Assembly: GCA_964493325.1 (NCBI GenBank)
Contig: CAZBMD010000005.1
Span: forward strand, 1-64,000
DNA: 64,000 nucleotides
Source of the DNA: CAZBMD01 sp964493325
Lineage (GTDB): Bacteria > Babelota > Babeliae > Babelales > RVW-14
Reading direction: 5' to 3'
This document shows positions 1-9,820 of the stretch, piece after piece. A program made the translations under genes and the position numbers. The stretch's first letter is position 1. Each line of letters starts with the position of its first letter. The notes below the pieces were generated by a model. It was not told the origin of the DNA and did not search any database. It saw only the letters and a list, made by a program, of their open reading frames with translations.

Positions 1-1298
1 CAGAATAGCAAAGCATTGCTGTTGTTGGTAATTTTCTTATTCAAATTCAAAATCGAATTACTTAGATTTTTATTTAAAAACAATAGTGAATTACTCAAGT
101 TTTTACAACAGGCCAATAATGCATTACTGTTATTTTTATTCAAATATAGAAGCGCTTGACTGTTTGCTCGAATTTGAGACGCAAAATCAGCCCTATATCT
201 AATAAGCCCATTATTTACAGATGCAACGTTTTTACCACCAGGATTGCCAGCAGCTCCAATAAGAGGCTGAATATTACTACCATCAGGAAGCGTAAGCGTA
301 TCGTACCAAACCGTTACACCGTCAACAGAGAATGTTCCTAATTGAGCAAATGTAAGCGTTTTATCTCGTGTTATGACTGTGGTTTCGCCTTCAGCATAAA
401 AGCATCCGTTAGTCACTGTATAATTTCGTGCAACTTCAATTTCGGCATCAGTAAAACGAAGCTGTGAATTTTTATTTTCAAAAATTATGCGCCCAAGACC
501 AAGACCTTTTAATTTTACATCGGTCAAATAAAGCTTTGTTCCAGCTTTAACCCAGATAGTACCGCCAAGACTCAGATCAAGAATATTTCCATTTCCAATG
601 ATATGCGCTTCTTTTTCGGAACCCGCTCCGCTAATTGTCCATGTACCCGTCAAAGATGTTTTAGCATGAAGAACAATATCAGTTGCATCTATCCAATGAA
701 TAGCATGAGATAGCGTCATATCGCTACCGCCAAATGCGATCCTTTTGTTATTTAAATTAACACGTCCGGAACCTGTTAACATTCTATCATCGGCAAGAGC
801 CAAATTACTTCCAAGAATAATTTGGCCGTTATTCATAGCAATATCTGTATTTAAAGCACTTTGAACAGAAACTGTCAGCTCACTCAAGTGATGAGTTAGA
901 TTAATGGCATCTGTATTCGTAAAAAGAGGTTGCCCTTCAAGCTTATTTCCATTACGAATAACAGTAATTTTTTGAGCAAAATCGCCAGCATCAGTACGAA
1001 GCTGCTGATTTTGAGTAAGCGTAATTTGACGAGCAGCATCGCCATCATACGCACCGGTCATCAAGGCAGGAGTTCCGCTCGTATTTAAAATACCACTAGA
1101 GAATAAAATAGGAGAACCAGTAATAGCACCTGTACGCTCAAGCGTCCCATTCCACCCAATAATTGGCTGATTAACGATAAACTTTGATGACCCAACTTTT
1201 ATAGTGGAATTTTGATGCGAGAATGTAATAGTCGGAAAAATCGATGTCCACGTACTTGCAATAGAGATCATTATCAACAGACTAAACCGTCTACACAT
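1..1298 (-). CDS. Exported beta-helix protein with SNALL repeats (partial, 3' end outside window)
   Basis: The frame is open from an ATG at 1298 to the window edge, giving 432 codons with no stop, so the C-terminus lies outside. The ATG has a strong ribosome binding site (GGGGAAGAG just upstream). The first 20 residues form a short signal peptide (MCRRFSLLIMISIASTW). Residues 30-370 are rich in G, N, T, I and L in short alternating strands typical of a right-handed beta-helix and include the 'GNGNILDL' and 'NYTV.NGCF' signatures of a module shared with the genes at 9821-14864 and 27024. The last 50 residues switch to 11-residue repeats (NNSNALLACC, NLSNSLLFLN) that continue out of the window. 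The same repeats occur in the 27024-29063 protein, but there they precede the helix module. Function unknown; surface exposure is inferred. Confidence 0.8.
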   Translation of the reverse strand, partial: MCRRFSLLIMISIASTWTSIFPTITFSHQNSTIKVGSSKFIVNQPIIGWNGTLERTGAITGSPILFSSGILNTSGTPALMTGAYDGDAARQITLTQNQQLRTDAGDFAQKITVIRNGNKLEGQPLFTNTDAINLTHHLSELTVSVQSALNTDIAMNNGQIILGSNLALADDRMLTGSGRVNLNNKRIAFGGSDMTLSHAIHWIDATDIVLHAKTSLTGTWTISGAGSEKEAHIIGNGNILDLSLGGTIWVKAGTKLYLTDVKLKGLGLGRIIFENKNSQLRFTDAEIEVARNYTVTNGCFYAEGETTVITRDKTLTFAQLGTFSVDGVTVWYDTLTLPDGSNIQPLIGAAGNPGGKNVASVNNGLIRYRADFASQIRANSQALLYLNKNNSNALLACCKNLSNSLLFLNKNLSNSILNLNKKITNNSNALLF

Positions 1299-1475
1299 CT
1301 CTTCCCCTTTTACAGTTTCTATCTTAATTTTATCTGTTTATTATCATCATACAGCCAATTGCTCATGGCCGTATTTTCCTACCAAGACTAAAATTGTTGA
1401 TGCCTGATGGTCAATATTTTCTCAAATTGACTACGCGTTATGTTGATCTTAAGACACTTCTTCGCATAATCTTTT

Positions 1476-3536
1476 TTAAATTAATTTTATACGCCCAAAA
1501 AGATCTAATACTGCATTCCCCAATAATCGAATGTTTAAATCAGATTTTAGGCTGATTGCTTCACCATTATTTTTTGCCTCACTGCTAAACGTAACTTTAT
1601 CATCAATAATAAGCGTACCCTGAGCAAGCTGTATACCGGTCCTTGTTGAATGCAAGGTGCATCCATTTAAATACAAAATTGATGTCTGATCGGGCATATA
1701 CAGCAAGTTGCTACGCGCGACCGTTGGTGCATAACTAAAAGTTACGCCGTTACTCAAAAGCAATGTTGATGCAGCGTTAATAGTGTTGGTAAAGCGTGTA
1801 GCCAAGGCGAATTTATGTGCTCCGGTAATAATAACATCCTCATCAAACTGCAATGAACCACGTGAGAAAGTATAATCAGCAGCAAGCGACAAGATGCTGC
1901 TTCTTACTGTAATACTGCCATTATCAGTCATGCATCTCAAATTTGAACCGGACAATCCCTGTACTTCGATATCTTCAAGAATCAACGACCCCCCAGGGCG
2001 AACAAACATTGATGAGACACTGCTTTGAATAGTCAATCGTTTACCCCGTCCATTGATTTTGCAGTTCCCTACAAAATAGGTAGGAACGGTAAAGATCATA
2101 TCTGAATTCAACAATACCGTTGCGTCTTTAAACAAAAGAGTTGGATTAGCAAGCCCAGAGATAATAACATTACGGCCACTATCTCCTCGAACAGTATACT
2201 GCCCACTGTGTGACCAATAAGCATCATTAACACTTGTTGCTGATGCAACTGTCTCAACTAAGTTAAGCGTTTTATTACTTTGATCAAAAAAGTAAACCTT
2301 CATGTCCGAAGAAATTCCAGAATTTGTTCCAACTAACAAGTAAGAACCTGTTTGATCCCAATGCACTGATCGAACGGCTTTAGTTTCTCCCACACGAGCT
2401 GTTTGAACTTCTCTTAAATTTTGAGGCGAAAGCGAGTGCTCATAAATACGAAGTCGCTGAGATCCTGCATTAATACCAACAGCTACGTACGTCCCTGTTG
2501 GACTCCAATCAACATCATTAACCGTATTTCCAATCTCGGCGCTTGTGGTAATCGTAAGAGAAGTCCCGTTAAAAGAAAAGACGATAACTTCAGTTTCTCC
2601 AACCGTTGCTATACTAGAGGTTCCAATTACAAGATAATTCCCACCAGGAGCGAACGACATAGCTCCATTGCTCACCGTTCTATTGGGGTTAAGATTGAAT
2701 GGTGTTTGGTCTGTTAGTATGCCCGTTGTCTGATTAAAGGAATAGACAGGCAACTCTTGAGTTGTTTGGGTGTTCCCCCCAACCAAATAATTTCCAGATG
2801 GATGCCACGCAAGCGCAGACAAAGTTGATGCGCCATAGTCTCGAGTATCGACAACAGGCATTGTTCCATTGTATAAATTTAATTTATAAATCCGCAGCTC
2901 TTCAGTAGATCCGCCAACTCGACCAAAAGCTAAAAATAATTTTGATGGATGCCACGCAACAGCTAAAGCATGTCGCCCAATCTCGATTGATTGAGTGGTT
3001 GTCATTGTTGCACCATCAAAATAATAAACCTTAAGCTCTTGCCCTCCACCGCTGTTATTAGTTGCTGCAGCAATATATTGATCATCAAATGACCAGTGCA
3101 CGCCATTTACAGAAGAAGCTGCCACCTGAGATGCAAGAGTTGCAAGAGTCAAAGAAGATCCTGCGCCTGCATTTGGAATTGATAATGTCGAAATATTTTT
3201 ACTAAATTCAATTGAATGGTTATTTGCAAAAAATTTTCCAGCCGTTACCATGTTCAGCGTGTTACTAAAAACAAGGTCTTGCAACAGATAGAGAGAACCA
3301 CCATTTATTCTCACTGCACCGGAAACAGGCTCAAAATTATCATAGGTACACGTAGTGACGTTACTCTCAAGGGTAAAACCATTTTCAAAAATCGCATAAC
3401 CAAGCATAGTATTATTTGTGTCAACAGCAGGGAATGTTGTTGGTCCTTGGCTTGAGACAACTGTTTTAGAACCAACAGACACAGCCTCAAGACCGCTCAT
3501 GCAGAACAACATAATTAAGAGATAGAATATTATCAT
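1476..3536 (-). CDS. Exported seven-bladed WD40-like propeller plus beta-helix module (paralogue 1)
   Basis: 686 residues from the ATG at 3536. An in-frame start at 3605 would put 23 residues ahead of the signal peptide and overlap the upstream gene, so the ATG preceding MIIFYLLIMLFCMSG, with GCAGGAG upstream, is preferred. Order: signal peptide; a cap (VGSKT, FPAVDTNNT, TTCTYDNFEPVSG) of about 100 residues; seven repeats with the pattern hydrophobic-W-x-P/x-x-G-x-Y-L-x-x-G ending in LxVYxFD (residues about 125-480), read as a seven-bladed propeller; then the shared module (CKINGRGKR, VRPGGSL, NLRCMT, YTFSRGSL, LYLNGCTLHSTRTG) to the end. It is last in a minus-strand run of paralogues. No enzyme motif is visible; a binding or surface role is inferred. 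Confidence 0.85.
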   Translation of the reverse strand: MIIFYLLIMLFCMSGLEAVSVGSKTVVSSQGPTTFPAVDTNNTMLGYAIFENGFTLESNVTTCTYDNFEPVSGAVRINGGSLYLLQDLVFSNTLNMVTAGKFFANNHSIEFSKNISTLSIPNAGAGSSLTLATLASQVAASSVNGVHWSFDDQYIAAATNNSGGGQELKVYYFDGATMTTTQSIEIGRHALAVAWHPSKLFLAFGRVGGSTEELRIYKLNLYNGTMPVVDTRDYGASTLSALAWHPSGNYLVGGNTQTTQELPVYSFNQTTGILTDQTPFNLNPNRTVSNGAMSFAPGGNYLVIGTSSIATVGETEVIVFSFNGTSLTITTSAEIGNTVNDVDWSPTGTYVAVGINAGSQRLRIYEHSLSPQNLREVQTARVGETKAVRSVHWDQTGSYLLVGTNSGISSDMKVYFFDQSNKTLNLVETVASATSVNDAYWSHSGQYTVRGDSGRNVIISGLANPTLLFKDATVLLNSDMIFTVPTYFVGNCKINGRGKRLTIQSSVSSMFVRPGGSLILEDIEVQGLSGSNLRCMTDNGSITVRSSILSLAADYTFSRGSLQFDEDVIITGAHKFALATRFTNTINAASTLLLSNGVTFSYAPTVARSNLLYMPDQTSILYLNGCTLHSTRTGIQLAQGTLIIDDKVTFSSEAKNNGEAISLKSDLNIRLLGNAVLDLFGRIKLI

Positions 3537-3561
3537 AACCCTTTTTTCTCCTGCACAATTC

Positions 3562-5658
3562 TTAGCCATATACCACACGACCAAATAGTTCCAACGAAGC
3601 CCCACCTCTCACGCGAATATCTAAATTTGAATTCAGGCGCAGCGCCTCAGCATTAAATTTTGCTTCGCTGCTCATGGTCACTTTGTCATCAAGCGTCAAA
3701 ATACCGTCACTCAAAGACAGCCCTGTTCGTGTTGAATGGAGCGTACATCCATTCAGATAAAGCTCTGAAGTTGCATCAGCCATGTACAGCAAATTTTGGA
3801 CAGCTCTAAGCGGAGCGTAACTAAACGTCACGTCGTGATCAAAAAATAATGTTGATGCTGAAGCAATAGTGCTCGAAAGTTTTGAGGTATAATTTAATTT
3901 ATTGGTTCCCGTAAGAACCACATTCTCAGCAAAAAGAAGCGACCCTTGCGAAAAAGTATACTCTCGCGCTAATGTAAGAATAGTATTCCGCAGCGTGATA
4001 GCACCATTGTTGGTCATGCACCTCAAATTCGAAGATCCTATCCCTTGAATTTCAGCATCTTCGATAGTCAATGTAGCGCCGGGTCGAACAATAAAACTTC
4101 CAGAACTCAAATTAATGCGCTTTCCTCGACCATTAATTTTACACGTGCGCCTGAAATTTATGGGAGCCAAAATGTTAACATCGGAATCAAGAACAAGGGT
4201 AATGTCGTTAAAAACCATGGGACAAAAACCATTGATAATAGTTGAAACCGCAACCACATCGATATTGCCAAGCGTCTCGTAGCCATGAGCAAGATATTTA
4301 TTGTTACGCGACCACCTAACCATCATGACTTCTCCACCAATTTCTGGTGTATGGTCGCTCAATAATCGAATAAGTTTTTTATTAATTTTATCAAAATAAT
4401 AGACGTCTAATTGTCGAAGCAAAGGGTCCGCATCAAGTCCAACGGCCAGATAGTTACCTGTTCTATCCCAATGCAAGGACCACACAATACGCGATTCAGT
4501 GATGCGTGCACCAATAATCTCGCGCAAAGTTCCTGCAACCATTTCATACATACGAAGATTCGTTGTTCCACCGTTCAAACCAGCAGCAATGAACGTTCCT
4601 GTAGGACACCAATCAACAGCTTGTACCGTATTGCCCACATCTAAACTCGTTGTCAAAGTTAGAGATCCATTAAATGAATACACCAGCAGTTCGCTCACGT
4701 TGGTCGTTGCATTATTCAGAGCTCCGACAGCAAGCTGATTGCCTCCAGGAGCAAAGCTCAAAGCATCACGGCTCACATAACTTGCAGTGGTCAAATTAGT
4801 TACTGTTCCTGCAGACAGTACAGCTGATGTTGCGGGATATACAATCAGCCGACCACTTGCGCCAACAAGTCCAGTTCCCGCTATCAAGTAATTCCCTGAT
4901 GGATGCCAAATAACCGCGTTGACATCGCCAACGACATTCGCACCACTGACCACCGGCAATGTTCCATTGAAAACATTATGCTGATAGGTGATGATTTCAT
5001 TGCCGGCACCAATTAAACGACCTAACGCCAAAAATCGCTGTGTTGGATGCCAGCGCACCGATTGAACTCCAAACCCAATATCAATTGATAACGTTGAAGT
5101 CAACGTTGTTCCATCAAAGTATCCAAGGTAAAAATCAGAACCTGCAGCATTCTCTGTGCCAACCGCTATGTAATCGTCGTTAATAGACCAATCAATCGAT
5201 GTAACATCAAGAATTGTCGTAAAAGATGACAAGCCCGTACGAACAACGCAGGCAAGCCCAGGAAAATCAAAATCAGAAGAGCGCTTTGCAAGCTCAAAAG
5301 CATAAGTGTTTCCGTATACACTTCCACTCGAGACAAAGGTAGCCTGACTATCAAGAACAAGATCTTGCCTTAGATAAAGCGTCCCTCCGTTAAGCGTGAT
5401 TGGGCCTGATACCGGTAAATAATTATTGTAAGTACATGTTACCGTTGCGTCTTGCAAGCCAAAACCGCTGTTAAAAGCAGCAAAACCAAGCACCGTATTA
5501 TTGGTATCACTGGCTGGAAACTCGATATAATTTTGTACCGAAGGAGTTGTTTTTGAACCAACAACAACCGCTTGAATGGAGACCGTGAAAATAAAAATCT
5601 GGTAAATGAGTAAGCATAAGCAGGCGATTTTCGTGCTATAGAAAAAAGTCTTAACCAT
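3562..5658 (-). CDS. Exported WD40-like propeller plus beta-helix module (paralogue 2)
   Basis: 698 residues with a clear signal peptide (MVKTFFYSTKIACLCLLIYQ to about residue 30, cleavage near VSIQA). It has the same plan as its neighbours: cap with VGSKTTPS, FPASDTNNT and TCTYNNYLPVSG; seven propeller blades with WHPSGNYL- and WCPTGTFI-type motifs; C-terminal module with CKINGRGKR, NLRCMTNNG and YTFSQGSL. The start overlaps the stop of the upstream paralogue by 8 bases, which suggests translational coupling in one transcript. The module is almost identical to that of the 5651-7738 protein, including a 121-base perfectly identical stretch, whereas the propellers differ much more. This looks like recent duplication with gene conversion. 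Function unknown. Confidence 0.87.
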   Translation of the reverse strand: MVKTFFYSTKIACLCLLIYQIFIFTVSIQAVVVGSKTTPSVQNYIEFPASDTNNTVLGFAAFNSGFGLQDATVTCTYNNYLPVSGPITLNGGTLYLRQDLVLDSQATFVSSGSVYGNTYAFELAKRSSDFDFPGLACVVRTGLSSFTTILDVTSIDWSINDDYIAVGTENAAGSDFYLGYFDGTTLTSTLSIDIGFGVQSVRWHPTQRFLALGRLIGAGNEIITYQHNVFNGTLPVVSGANVVGDVNAVIWHPSGNYLIAGTGLVGASGRLIVYPATSAVLSAGTVTNLTTASYVSRDALSFAPGGNQLAVGALNNATTNVSELLVYSFNGSLTLTTSLDVGNTVQAVDWCPTGTFIAAGLNGGTTNLRMYEMVAGTLREIIGARITESRIVWSLHWDRTGNYLAVGLDADPLLRQLDVYYFDKINKKLIRLLSDHTPEIGGEVMMVRWSRNNKYLAHGYETLGNIDVVAVSTIINGFCPMVFNDITLVLDSDVNILAPINFRRTCKINGRGKRINLSSGSFIVRPGATLTIEDAEIQGIGSSNLRCMTNNGAITLRNTILTLAREYTFSQGSLLFAENVVLTGTNKLNYTSKLSSTIASASTLFFDHDVTFSYAPLRAVQNLLYMADATSELYLNGCTLHSTRTGLSLSDGILTLDDKVTMSSEAKFNAEALRLNSNLDIRVRGGASLELFGRVVYG

Positions 5659-7738
5659 AAATCACCCGACCAAACAGTTCCAACGAAGCCCCACCTCTCA
5701 CACGAATATCTAAATTTGAATTCAGTCGCAGCGCTTCGGCATTAAACTTTGCCTCGCTGCTCATGGTTACTTTGTCATCAAGCGTCAAAATGCCATCACT
5801 CAAAGACAATCCTGTTCGTGTTGAATGGAGCGTACATCCATTCAGATATAGCTCAGATGTTGCATCAGCCATGTACAGCAAATTTTTGACAGCTCTAAGC
5901 GGAGCATAACTAAACGTCACATCATGATCCAAAAATAATGTTGATGCCGATGCAATGGTACTCGACAGTTTTGAGGTATAGTTAAATTTATTGGTTCCCG
6001 TAAGAACAACATTTTCAGCAAAAAGAAGCGACCCTTGCGAAAAAGTATATTCTCGTGCAAGCGTTACTATGCTGTTTCGTAATATTATAGCGCCATCATT
6101 TGTCATACATCTCAAATTTGAAGATCCCATCCCTTGGATTTCAGCATCTTCTATAGTCAATGTAGCCCCAGGTCGCACAATAAAACTACCTGCAGTCAAA
6201 TTAATGCGCTTTCCTCGACCATTAATTTTACACGTGCGCCTGAAATTTATGGGAGCCAAAATGTTAACATCGGAATCAAGAACAAGGGTAATGTCGTTAA
6301 AAACCATGGGACAAAATCCCTTAAAAACGCTCATCACAGTTGCAAGATCTTGTATAACATTTGTTTCATGACCAAGAGCAAGATGATTATCATTGTGAGA
6401 CCACCTTACAATCATTGGTTCTCCTTCTGTAACAGGAGGAAAGTCTTTCAAGAGACGAACGAATTGTTTATTAATTTTATCAAAATAAAAAATATCAACT
6501 TGTTTTGTTAATGAAAAAGCAAAATAACCAACTGCCAAATAATTTCCATTTTTACTCCAATGCAAAGATTGAACTATTCTAGACTCTGGTATACGCGCAC
6601 TAAGAATTTCTCGCAATGCACTACCAACTATTTCATACAAACGCAAATTGGACGTTCCACCGCTCAATCCTGCGGCAATAAAAGTTCCAGTTGGGCACCA
6701 ATCTACAGATGCAACAGTATTTCCAGTGTCTAAACTTGTGGTAAGAGTCAAAGCGCCATTAAATGAATAAACCAAAAGTTCACTTATATTGGTTGTTGCA
6801 TTATTAATAGCACCAACGGCAAGCATATTACCACCAGGAGAAAAACTTAGAGCATTACTACTGACAAAACTTGACGCTGGCAAATTTATCACCGTCCCTG
6901 CTGAGAGGACGGCTGACGAAGCTGGATAGACAATCAATTGACCGTTACCTCCAACAAGCCCCGTACCTGCAATTAAAAAATTTCCCGATGGATGCCAACA
7001 AACGGCATTAACATCGCCACCAACATTAGCCCCACTAACAACCGATAATGTCCCATTAAAAATCTTATGCTGGTATGTAATTATTTCGTTACCAGCATTC
7101 TGTAGTCGAGATGCTGCTAAAAAACGCTGCGTAGGGTGCCATCTTACAGATTGAAAATCTGTTCCGGCATTAATAGACAATGTTGATGTTAAAGTCGTTC
7201 CATTAAAATAACCTAGATATAATTCTGGCCCAGATGCATTATAGGTGCTAAAACAAAGGTAATCATCGTTAAATGACCAATCTAGCGAAGTTAAATCATC
7301 TTGAACTTCAAATGAAGTCACACCCGTCTGTACAATGCAAGCAAGTCCCGGAAAATCAAAGTCTAAAGGTCGCTTGGCAAGCTCAAGCGAGTAATTATTG
7401 CCAAAGATCCTGCCGCTTGAAACAAGCTGAGCTTGGCTATCTAGAATAAGATCTTGCCGAAGGTAGAGAGTTCCGCCGTTAAGCGTAACTATTGAAGAAA
7501 CAGGTAGATAATTATTATATGTACAAGACGTTGTTACATCTTGCAAACCAAAACCACTATTAAAAGAAGCAAAACCAAGAGCCGTATTATTGGTATCACT
7601 TGCTGGAAATTCAACATAATTCTGTACCGAAGGAGTTGTTTTTGAACCAACAACAACAGCAAAAACCGACGAGCCTAAAACTAAAACGTAGCTTAAAAAT
7701 AATAGCGATAATTTATTTTTTTTCACAATTTTTATCAT
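5651..7738 (-). CDS. Exported WD40-like propeller plus beta-helix module (paralogue 3)
   Basis: 695 residues. The signal peptide is MIKIVKKNKLSLLFLSYVLV with cleavage near SSVFA. The ATG overlaps the TGA of the upstream gene (ATGA, 4 bases), so translation is probably coupled. Cap, seven propeller blades and C-terminal module follow in the same order as in the adjacent paralogues. It is closest to the 3562-5658 protein: the cap and the last 200 residues are nearly the same, while blade loops (for example NASGPELYLGYF against AAGSDFYLGYF) vary. This leaves a conserved anchor with a variable propeller face. No catalytic residues recognised; adhesion or host-protein binding is a guess. Confidence 0.87.
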   Translation of the reverse strand: MIKIVKKNKLSLLFLSYVLVLGSSVFAVVVGSKTTPSVQNYVEFPASDTNNTALGFASFNSGFGLQDVTTSCTYNNYLPVSSIVTLNGGTLYLRQDLILDSQAQLVSSGRIFGNNYSLELAKRPLDFDFPGLACIVQTGVTSFEVQDDLTSLDWSFNDDYLCFSTYNASGPELYLGYFNGTTLTSTLSINAGTDFQSVRWHPTQRFLAASRLQNAGNEIITYQHKIFNGTLSVVSGANVGGDVNAVCWHPSGNFLIAGTGLVGGNGQLIVYPASSAVLSAGTVINLPASSFVSSNALSFSPGGNMLAVGAINNATTNISELLVYSFNGALTLTTSLDTGNTVASVDWCPTGTFIAAGLSGGTSNLRLYEIVGSALREILSARIPESRIVQSLHWSKNGNYLAVGYFAFSLTKQVDIFYFDKINKQFVRLLKDFPPVTEGEPMIVRWSHNDNHLALGHETNVIQDLATVMSVFKGFCPMVFNDITLVLDSDVNILAPINFRRTCKINGRGKRINLTAGSFIVRPGATLTIEDAEIQGMGSSNLRCMTNDGAIILRNSIVTLAREYTFSQGSLLFAENVVLTGTNKFNYTSKLSSTIASASTLFLDHDVTFSYAPLRAVKNLLYMADATSELYLNGCTLHSTRTGLSLSDGILTLDDKVTMSSEAKFNAEALRLNSNLDIRVRGGASLELFGRVIYG

Positions 7739-9804
7739 GAGTCATATCTCACTTTTCCAAACAGCTCAAGCGTCGCTCCACTGAGCACTCGAATATCAAG
7801 ATCTGTATTGAGTCGCAAACTCTCTGCATTATGCTTTGCTTCACTACTCATCGTTACTTTGTTATCAAGAAATAATTTACCCGTTGATAAATGCAAGCCA
7901 GTACGAGTTGTATGAAGCGTACAACCATTCAGATACAAAATTGATGAGAGATCTTCCATGACTAAAAGATCTTGTCGAGCTCGCGCAGGCGCATAACTAA
8001 AAGTAATACCTTGATCTAAAAACAACATTGATTGTGATGCAATGGTACTCGAAAGACGTGTTGTATAATTAAATTTATTAGTACCGGTGATAAAAACATC
8101 TTCATCAAAAAGAATTGAGCCCAAAGAAAAAGTGTAATCTCGAGAAAGCATTAATGAGCTGTTGCGCAGCGTGATAGCAGAAGAATTTGTAAGACACCGA
8201 AGATTAAAATCACTAATATTTTCAAGCATCACATCTTCAAAAATTAGCCTTGAACCCGGACGAACAACTAATGTGCTACCAGGGTCAAACGCCATGCGTT
8301 TACCTTGGCCGTTGATTTTGCATGATCCTTGGAAGTGCAACGTTGTTGTTACCACAATGTCACTGTTACACAAAAGCGTTGTATCTTTAAAAATCAGTGG
8401 TGCAAATTTTAATCGATTAGTTTCTTCAACGCGCAACGTAAGCGTTGGGATAAAATAAGCAAAGTAATTATTATTTCTCGACCAGCGCGACCCTTTAATA
8501 TCTCCCGCAACATCAAAAGCGCGAAGCGGTGTAAGCTTTTTGGTTGTTTTATCGAAAGAAAAAAGTTCAAATTCAGGACCAGTGCCGGTAAGTATACTAA
8601 CCAAAAGATAGGTTCCTGATCGATCCCAGTGAACGGTGTGCACCGATTTTGATTCGGTCACACGAGCACTCTGAACTTCTTGAATAGTTCCACTAGAGGC
8701 ATCGTACACGCGAATATTCGTTGTTCCGCCTGCAAGGCCTACCGCAATGTATGACCCTGATGGCGACCAATCAAGCGTATTAACAGCAAGACCTATCTCG
8801 GCAGACGAGGTGAGCGTAAGAGATCCTCCGCTAAACGAGAAAATTAAAATCTCGGTACCTGCATTTACCGCGGCCGATGCTGCAAGTTGATTATTACCTG
8901 GGCTAAAAGACATCGATGCAAAAGAACGAACTGGACTTGCAATGAAAGTTACAGGCGAACCAAGTACTCCGCTTGGAGCTGGATATGTAAGAATTGTTCC
9001 AACCGTTGTTGCAGCAACAACATAATTGGCAGGATGCCATACAACGGCGGTAATATCTCCCGTTGCAATGCTTGCCCCGCTAATAACAGGGATAGTTCCA
9101 TTCCACGAGCGATGCTCATACACGATAAGTTCATTACCAGCAATAGTACTACTGCCAACAGCAAGATAGCGCAGCGTTGGATGCCAAGAAAGAGCGTTAA
9201 TAGCAACAGTAGATGCAACCGAAAGAGTGTTAGTCAGGGTGTTACCATCAAAATAGGTAATGACCAATTCTGGGCCCGCGTTCACCGCATACCCACTTGC
9301 AATATATCTATTGGTCACATCCCAATCAAGCGCGTTCAGTGCACCTGTTTGCACAATACTAGCAGCAAAGTTGTAGGTCATATCTTTTTCTACAAAATTG
9401 AAATCGGTTACTTTTTGAGGCAGTACAATGGCACGGCTATTGCCTTCAATAATCCCACCGGTCATAAACGTAAGATCTGAATCTAAAATAAGGTCTTGAG
9501 CCAGTGTAAGTCGACCCCCATTGAGACGAAAAACCTCAGACACACTTTCAAAATCATTGTACGTACAGGTTGTTGTTCGGTCTTGAAGCTTGAACCCATC
9601 TTCAAATTTGGCAAAACCAAGCATTGTATTATTTGTGTCTGTTGATGGAAAAATCGTAAAAGTCTGACTGGACGGTGTTGAATTTGAGCCAACAACAACA
9701 GCTTGAACTGAGCTTGATACAATAAGCACAACGCTCATAAAAAACAAAGCTTGAACTCTTTGTTTTTTATTGAAAAAACGAATTTTTGACCTAAAAAAAT
9801 TCAT
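7735..9804 (-). CDS. Exported WD40-like propeller plus beta-helix module (paralogue 4)
   Basis: 689 residues. A basic N-terminus of about 18 residues precedes the hydrophobic core ALFFMSVVLIVSSSVQA of the signal peptide. It has the family cap (VGSNSTPSS, FPSTDTNNTMLGF, TTCTYNDFESVS), seven blades (LDWDVTNRYIA, LSWHPTLRYLA, VVWHPANYVVA and so on) and the terminal module (CKINGQGKR, NLRCLTNSS, YTFSLGSI, LYLNGCTLHTTRTG). It is the most divergent of the four propeller paralogues and the first in the run after the two helix-only genes, from which it is separated by 16 bases. The start has AAGGA upstream. Function unknown. Confidence 0.86.
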   Translation of the reverse strand: MNFFRSKIRFFNKKQRVQALFFMSVVLIVSSSVQAVVVGSNSTPSSQTFTIFPSTDTNNTMLGFAKFEDGFKLQDRTTTCTYNDFESVSEVFRLNGGRLTLAQDLILDSDLTFMTGGIIEGNSRAIVLPQKVTDFNFVEKDMTYNFAASIVQTGALNALDWDVTNRYIASGYAVNAGPELVITYFDGNTLTNTLSVASTVAINALSWHPTLRYLAVGSSTIAGNELIVYEHRSWNGTIPVISGASIATGDITAVVWHPANYVVAATTVGTILTYPAPSGVLGSPVTFIASPVRSFASMSFSPGNNQLAASAAVNAGTEILIFSFSGGSLTLTSSAEIGLAVNTLDWSPSGSYIAVGLAGGTTNIRVYDASSGTIQEVQSARVTESKSVHTVHWDRSGTYLLVSILTGTGPEFELFSFDKTTKKLTPLRAFDVAGDIKGSRWSRNNNYFAYFIPTLTLRVEETNRLKFAPLIFKDTTLLCNSDIVVTTTLHFQGSCKINGQGKRMAFDPGSTLVVRPGSRLIFEDVMLENISDFNLRCLTNSSAITLRNSSLMLSRDYTFSLGSILFDEDVFITGTNKFNYTTRLSSTIASQSMLFLDQGITFSYAPARARQDLLVMEDLSSILYLNGCTLHTTRTGLHLSTGKLFLDNKVTMSSEAKHNAESLRLNTDLDIRVLSGATLELFGKVRYDS

Positions 9805-9820
9805 TACCGTCGATCCTTAC

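Noticed and set aside
3537..3605. Longer start of paralogue 1 at 3605
   Set aside because: It would put a charged and polar segment ahead of the signal peptide and overlap the previous gene by 44 bases; the ATG at 3536 has a better site.
4411..4738. Two plus-strand frames inside the propeller genes
   Set aside because: Shadows of the minus-strand gene; equivalent frames in the paralogues are not conserved.
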